Assembly (NCBI GenBank): GCA_040386295.1
Contig: JAZKFR010000053.1
Span: 1 to 15,944, forward strand
Length of the DNA stretch: 15,944 nucleotides
Origin: JAZKFR01 sp040386295
Lineage (GTDB): Bacteria > Pseudomonadota > Gammaproteobacteria > Burkholderiales > Rhodocyclaceae
Direction of reading: 5' to 3'
Position 1 is the stretch's first letter, and every line of letters begins with the position of its first letter. Of the stretch, positions 13,961 to 15,944 are shown one piece after another. Below the pieces are notes generated by a model. It saw only the letters and a program-made list of their open reading frames with translations. It was not told the origin of the DNA and did not search any database. Made by a program: the position numbers and the translations under genes.

Positions 13961-15720
13961 GTCGTGCTAGCTGCTTGCGCTATCTTGCGGCTACTGCGCT
14001 CGCCGTGTTTGTCTATTGTTTTGCCCTCGATGGCCAACACATCCCTAAAAATGGCGATGAGTACCCCTACGTCCACATCACCCGAATGACCGCCGAATCG
14101 GGGCATCTACTGCCTTTGCAATCGGCCTTGCCCGGGATGCGCAACACCAAGCCTCCGCTTTTGTTTTGGCAAGGCATTGCGTCGACTGACTGGGGGCAAA
14201 GCTGGACCTTGTTCAATCTGCGCTATCCCAGCTTGATTTACACCGGCTTGACCGGCTTGCTCGTGTTCTTGCTGGCTTGGCGTTTATCGGCTAACCCTGC
14301 CCAGGGTTTTATCGCCTTGCTCAGCTTTCTGGCGTTTTTTAGCAGCTACCGTTTTGGCCGACCTTTTCTGACCAATCCGCCCGAAGTGTTCTTTTTGTTC
14401 CTGCCTTTTTTTATTCTTTTGTATTGGCGGAAAGCTGCTTTTGATTCGCGCGCCTTGCCGTTTTTGCTCGCCTTGATTATCGGCATCGGCCTGCTCTACA
14501 AATCGTTTGCTTTACTCTTGCCGGTGGGTTTGGCGCTGGCGTGGTGGTATTTGCATCAGCGTGCTTACCGTGTGCGTGCTTTTATCGTCGCCGACGTATG
14601 GAAGCTAGCGCTGATTGCGCTGCTCGCCTTAAGTCTGTTTTCGCTATGGTTCTTGCTTGACCCGCAACCGCAAGCGATATGGCAAGAATTTGTGGTGCAA
14701 GAAAATGTCGGCAAGTTGGATCAAGCCAGCACGCCAGGAGCTTATTGGCTCAAATTCTTTTGGGGATCGTCCAGCCTGTGGACGATGCTGCTCGGCTACC
14801 CGCTGAATGCTGGACTGCTGGCGTTTCCCGTTCTAGCGCTGTTGTGCGGACTCTATAAACGTCGCGCTACGCTGAGCGAAGCAGAAAAACTCCTGTGCAT
14901 TCTGCTGTTTGTTTTTGTCTTGGTTTTTAGCCTGCCCAGCCAGCGCTCAAGCCGGTATTTACTTGTGGCGATGCCGGCTTTGGCGGTGCTCTGCGCGCTG
15001 GGTTGGCGCTACGTACAGAGCCTATGGTTTGCGCTGAGCTTGTGCCTGGTGTTGTTGGTGCTGGCCGGTCTGGCCTATTTGTCTTGGCGCTTGGCGCTGA
15101 CCTTGCCTGGAGTGGCTTTATACGCTGCGCCGCATTGGCTGTTACTGGCTGCGAGTGCTGTTTTTGCCGTGATCGCCCTGGGTCGCCCCAGCCTGATTCA
15201 GGTCGGTAGCTGCATCGCCGTGTTGCTCAGCTTTCTTTCCTTGGCCTCATTCTTACGTCCTTTTGAGGGCGACTTAGGGCGCTACAGCGTAGCGACGCAG
15301 GCGAGCCTTAGCGGCCAAAAAGTTTATGCGCCCTACGATTTCAACGCCAAGGACGAGGCGTATCGCTTTCTGTTGCCAGGCGCGCTGATCGTCGGCTATC
15401 GCGAAGAGAGCGAGCCAGTCGAGGGTGCTGCCTCAGTGACACCGCAACGCTTACGCTTAAGCACGCTGCGGCAGCGCTATCCCCAGCTGTTTGCCGCGCA
15501 GCGTGCTGCTGCGCCCGAGGCCTTGCATTTGATTGTGCGCATGCCCTTAGGAACTTTGCCGTGTACTTCTTGTCGTCTCATCGCAACGCGTTTAGACGTG
15601 CGTGGACGACAAAGTCCGCAAGCGCTACAGGCGATTCTGCGCGGTCAGGTTTTGGCCAATCTGTTTGTCCAAGAAATGTTGCTTGAAGTGCCGAGCAGCG
15701 CGCTTCTGGCGGCGGACTGA
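13957..15720 (+). CDS. ArnT/PMT-like GT-C glycosyltransferase, polytopic inner-membrane protein
   Basis: This protein likely transfers a sugar from a polyprenyl-phosphate donor to an acceptor on the periplasmic side, as ArnT does for lipid A. It is 587 aa. After a first membrane helix (about 7-24) comes the first periplasmic loop with the acidic pair of GT-C enzymes, Asp34-Glu35 (NGDEYPYVHI). The ArnT-like string LPGMRNTKPPLLFW follows. About ten further hydrophobic segments extend to about residue 425, then a soluble C-terminal part of about 150 residues. Family members related to 4-amino-arabinose transferase (PF02366/PF13231) share this layout, but the sugar and acceptor cannot be read from sequence. 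It starts within the GtrA stop (ATGA), a sign of translational coupling, and is followed after 11 bp by the next gene. Confidence 0.85.
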   Translation: MSRASCLRYLAATALAVFVYCFALDGQHIPKNGDEYPYVHITRMTAESGHLLPLQSALPGMRNTKPPLLFWQGIASTDWGQSWTLFNLRYPSLIYTGLTGLLVFLLAWRLSANPAQGFIALLSFLAFFSSYRFGRPFLTNPPEVFFLFLPFFILLYWRKAAFDSRALPFLLALIIGIGLLYKSFALLLPVGLALAWWYLHQRAYRVRAFIVADVWKLALIALLALSLFSLWFLLDPQPQAIWQEFVVQENVGKLDQASTPGAYWLKFFWGSSSLWTMLLGYPLNAGLLAFPVLALLCGLYKRRATLSEAEKLLCILLFVFVLVFSLPSQRSSRYLLVAMPALAVLCALGWRYVQSLWFALSLCLVLLVLAGLAYLSWRLALTLPGVALYAAPHWLLLAASAVFAVIALGRPSLIQVGSCIAVLLSFLSLASFLRPFEGDLGRYSVATQASLSGQKVYAPYDFNAKDEAYRFLLPGALIVGYREESEPVEGAASVTPQRLRLSTLRQRYPQLFAAQRAAAPEALHLIVRMPLGTLPCTSCRLIATRLDVRGRQSPQALQAILRGQVLANLFVQEMLLEVPSSALLAAD

Positions 15721-15731
15721 AGCAGCACAAT

Positions 15732-15944
15732 ATGAGCCTGCGTAATTTCTTCTTGTACACGCTGACTTTATTGCTCTTCGTCTGCGCGTTTAATAAGTTG
15801 CCGCGTCGTTCCGCAGAGCTTCTGTTTGCGCCGACGCAGGCAGCGCCACGCACAGCCCTAAACACCGCGACCGGTCTGCAACAACACCCATCGGAGCAGG
15901 ATCTTTCTGCGCCCATTCCCGCTGTGCACAATCGTTTCGTCTCT
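15732..15944 (+). CDS. Start of an exported or membrane-anchored protein, cut by window end
   Basis: The ATG at 15732, 11 bp after the ArnT-like stop, opens a frame that stays open to the window edge (71 codons). Residues about 5-20 form a hydrophobic helix (RNFFLYTLTLLLFVCAF), followed by positively charged NKLPRR and then a Pro/Ala/Thr/Gln-rich stretch typical of a periplasmic linker. The order suggests either a signal peptide or a single-pass anchor. Spacing and strand place it in the glycan operon. My recollection that beta-proteobacterial GtrA/GT-C loci may include BNR-repeat sialidase-like exported proteins, and the ending 'HNRFVS', make that a possible identity, but this is a weak inference. 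Confidence 0.6.
   Translation, partial: MSLRNFFLYTLTLLLFVCAFNKLPRRSAELLFAPTQAAPRTALNTATGLQQHPSEQDLSAPIPAVHNRFVS

Overview
The window looks like a chromosomal segment of a beta-proteobacterium, most likely Burkholderiales. This rests on the protein character of RimO, PNPase, RapZ, RelA and the GT9 protein. Base composition is moderate, without the extreme GC of free-living Burkholderia. Such composition, plus a toxin-antitoxin remnant and orphan helical proteins, would suit a host-associated member of the order. That last point is inference only.

Layout. (1) Positions 1-1700 are accessory in character: the last codons of a probable HigA/HI1420-type antitoxin, a stem-loop, then two minus-strand genes (233 and 276 aa) that I cannot assign. 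Both look almost entirely alpha-helical, both use non-ATG starts, and they sit 50 bp apart in the same direction. (2) Positions 1782-3955 hold a GlcD/D-2-hydroxyglutarate-dehydrogenase-type flavoenzyme (minus) and a divergent stand-alone two-CBS-domain protein (plus). (3) Positions 4071-8400 are core translation and RNA metabolism: rimO (minus), facing away from rpsO and pnp (plus). Candidate promoters sit back to back between rimO and rpsO, a strong hairpin lies between rpsO and pnp, and a textbook intrinsic terminator follows pnp. (4) Positions 8529-11744 carry relA followed by rapZ on the minus strand. This puts (p)ppGpp synthesis next to the RNA adaptor/ATPase that controls amino-sugar synthesis in enterics. 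(5) Positions 12118-15944 are an envelope-glycan operon on the plus strand: GT9 glycosyltransferase, GtrA-type membrane protein, ArnT/PMT-like GT-C glycosyltransferase, and the start of an exported or membrane-anchored protein cut by the window edge. The first three are coupled (4 bp gap, then an ATGA overlap).

How the parts work together. GtrA proteins are thought to move polyprenyl-phosphate-linked sugars across the inner membrane, and ArnT-like enzymes use such donors in the periplasm. Region 5 therefore reads as a surface-polysaccharide modification module, with the GT9 acting earlier on the cytoplasmic face. rpsO-pnp is the usual ribosome/RNA-decay pair. The intergenic regions show one recurring oddity: nearly all of the longer ones contain a short tandem duplication (unit 8-16 bp, often 12), each with a different sequence.

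I did not find a CRISPR array, IS element, tRNA, rRNA or clear phage gene. The best candidates for something undescribed are the 233/276-aa helical gene pair and the GT9-GtrA-ArnT-exported protein operon.
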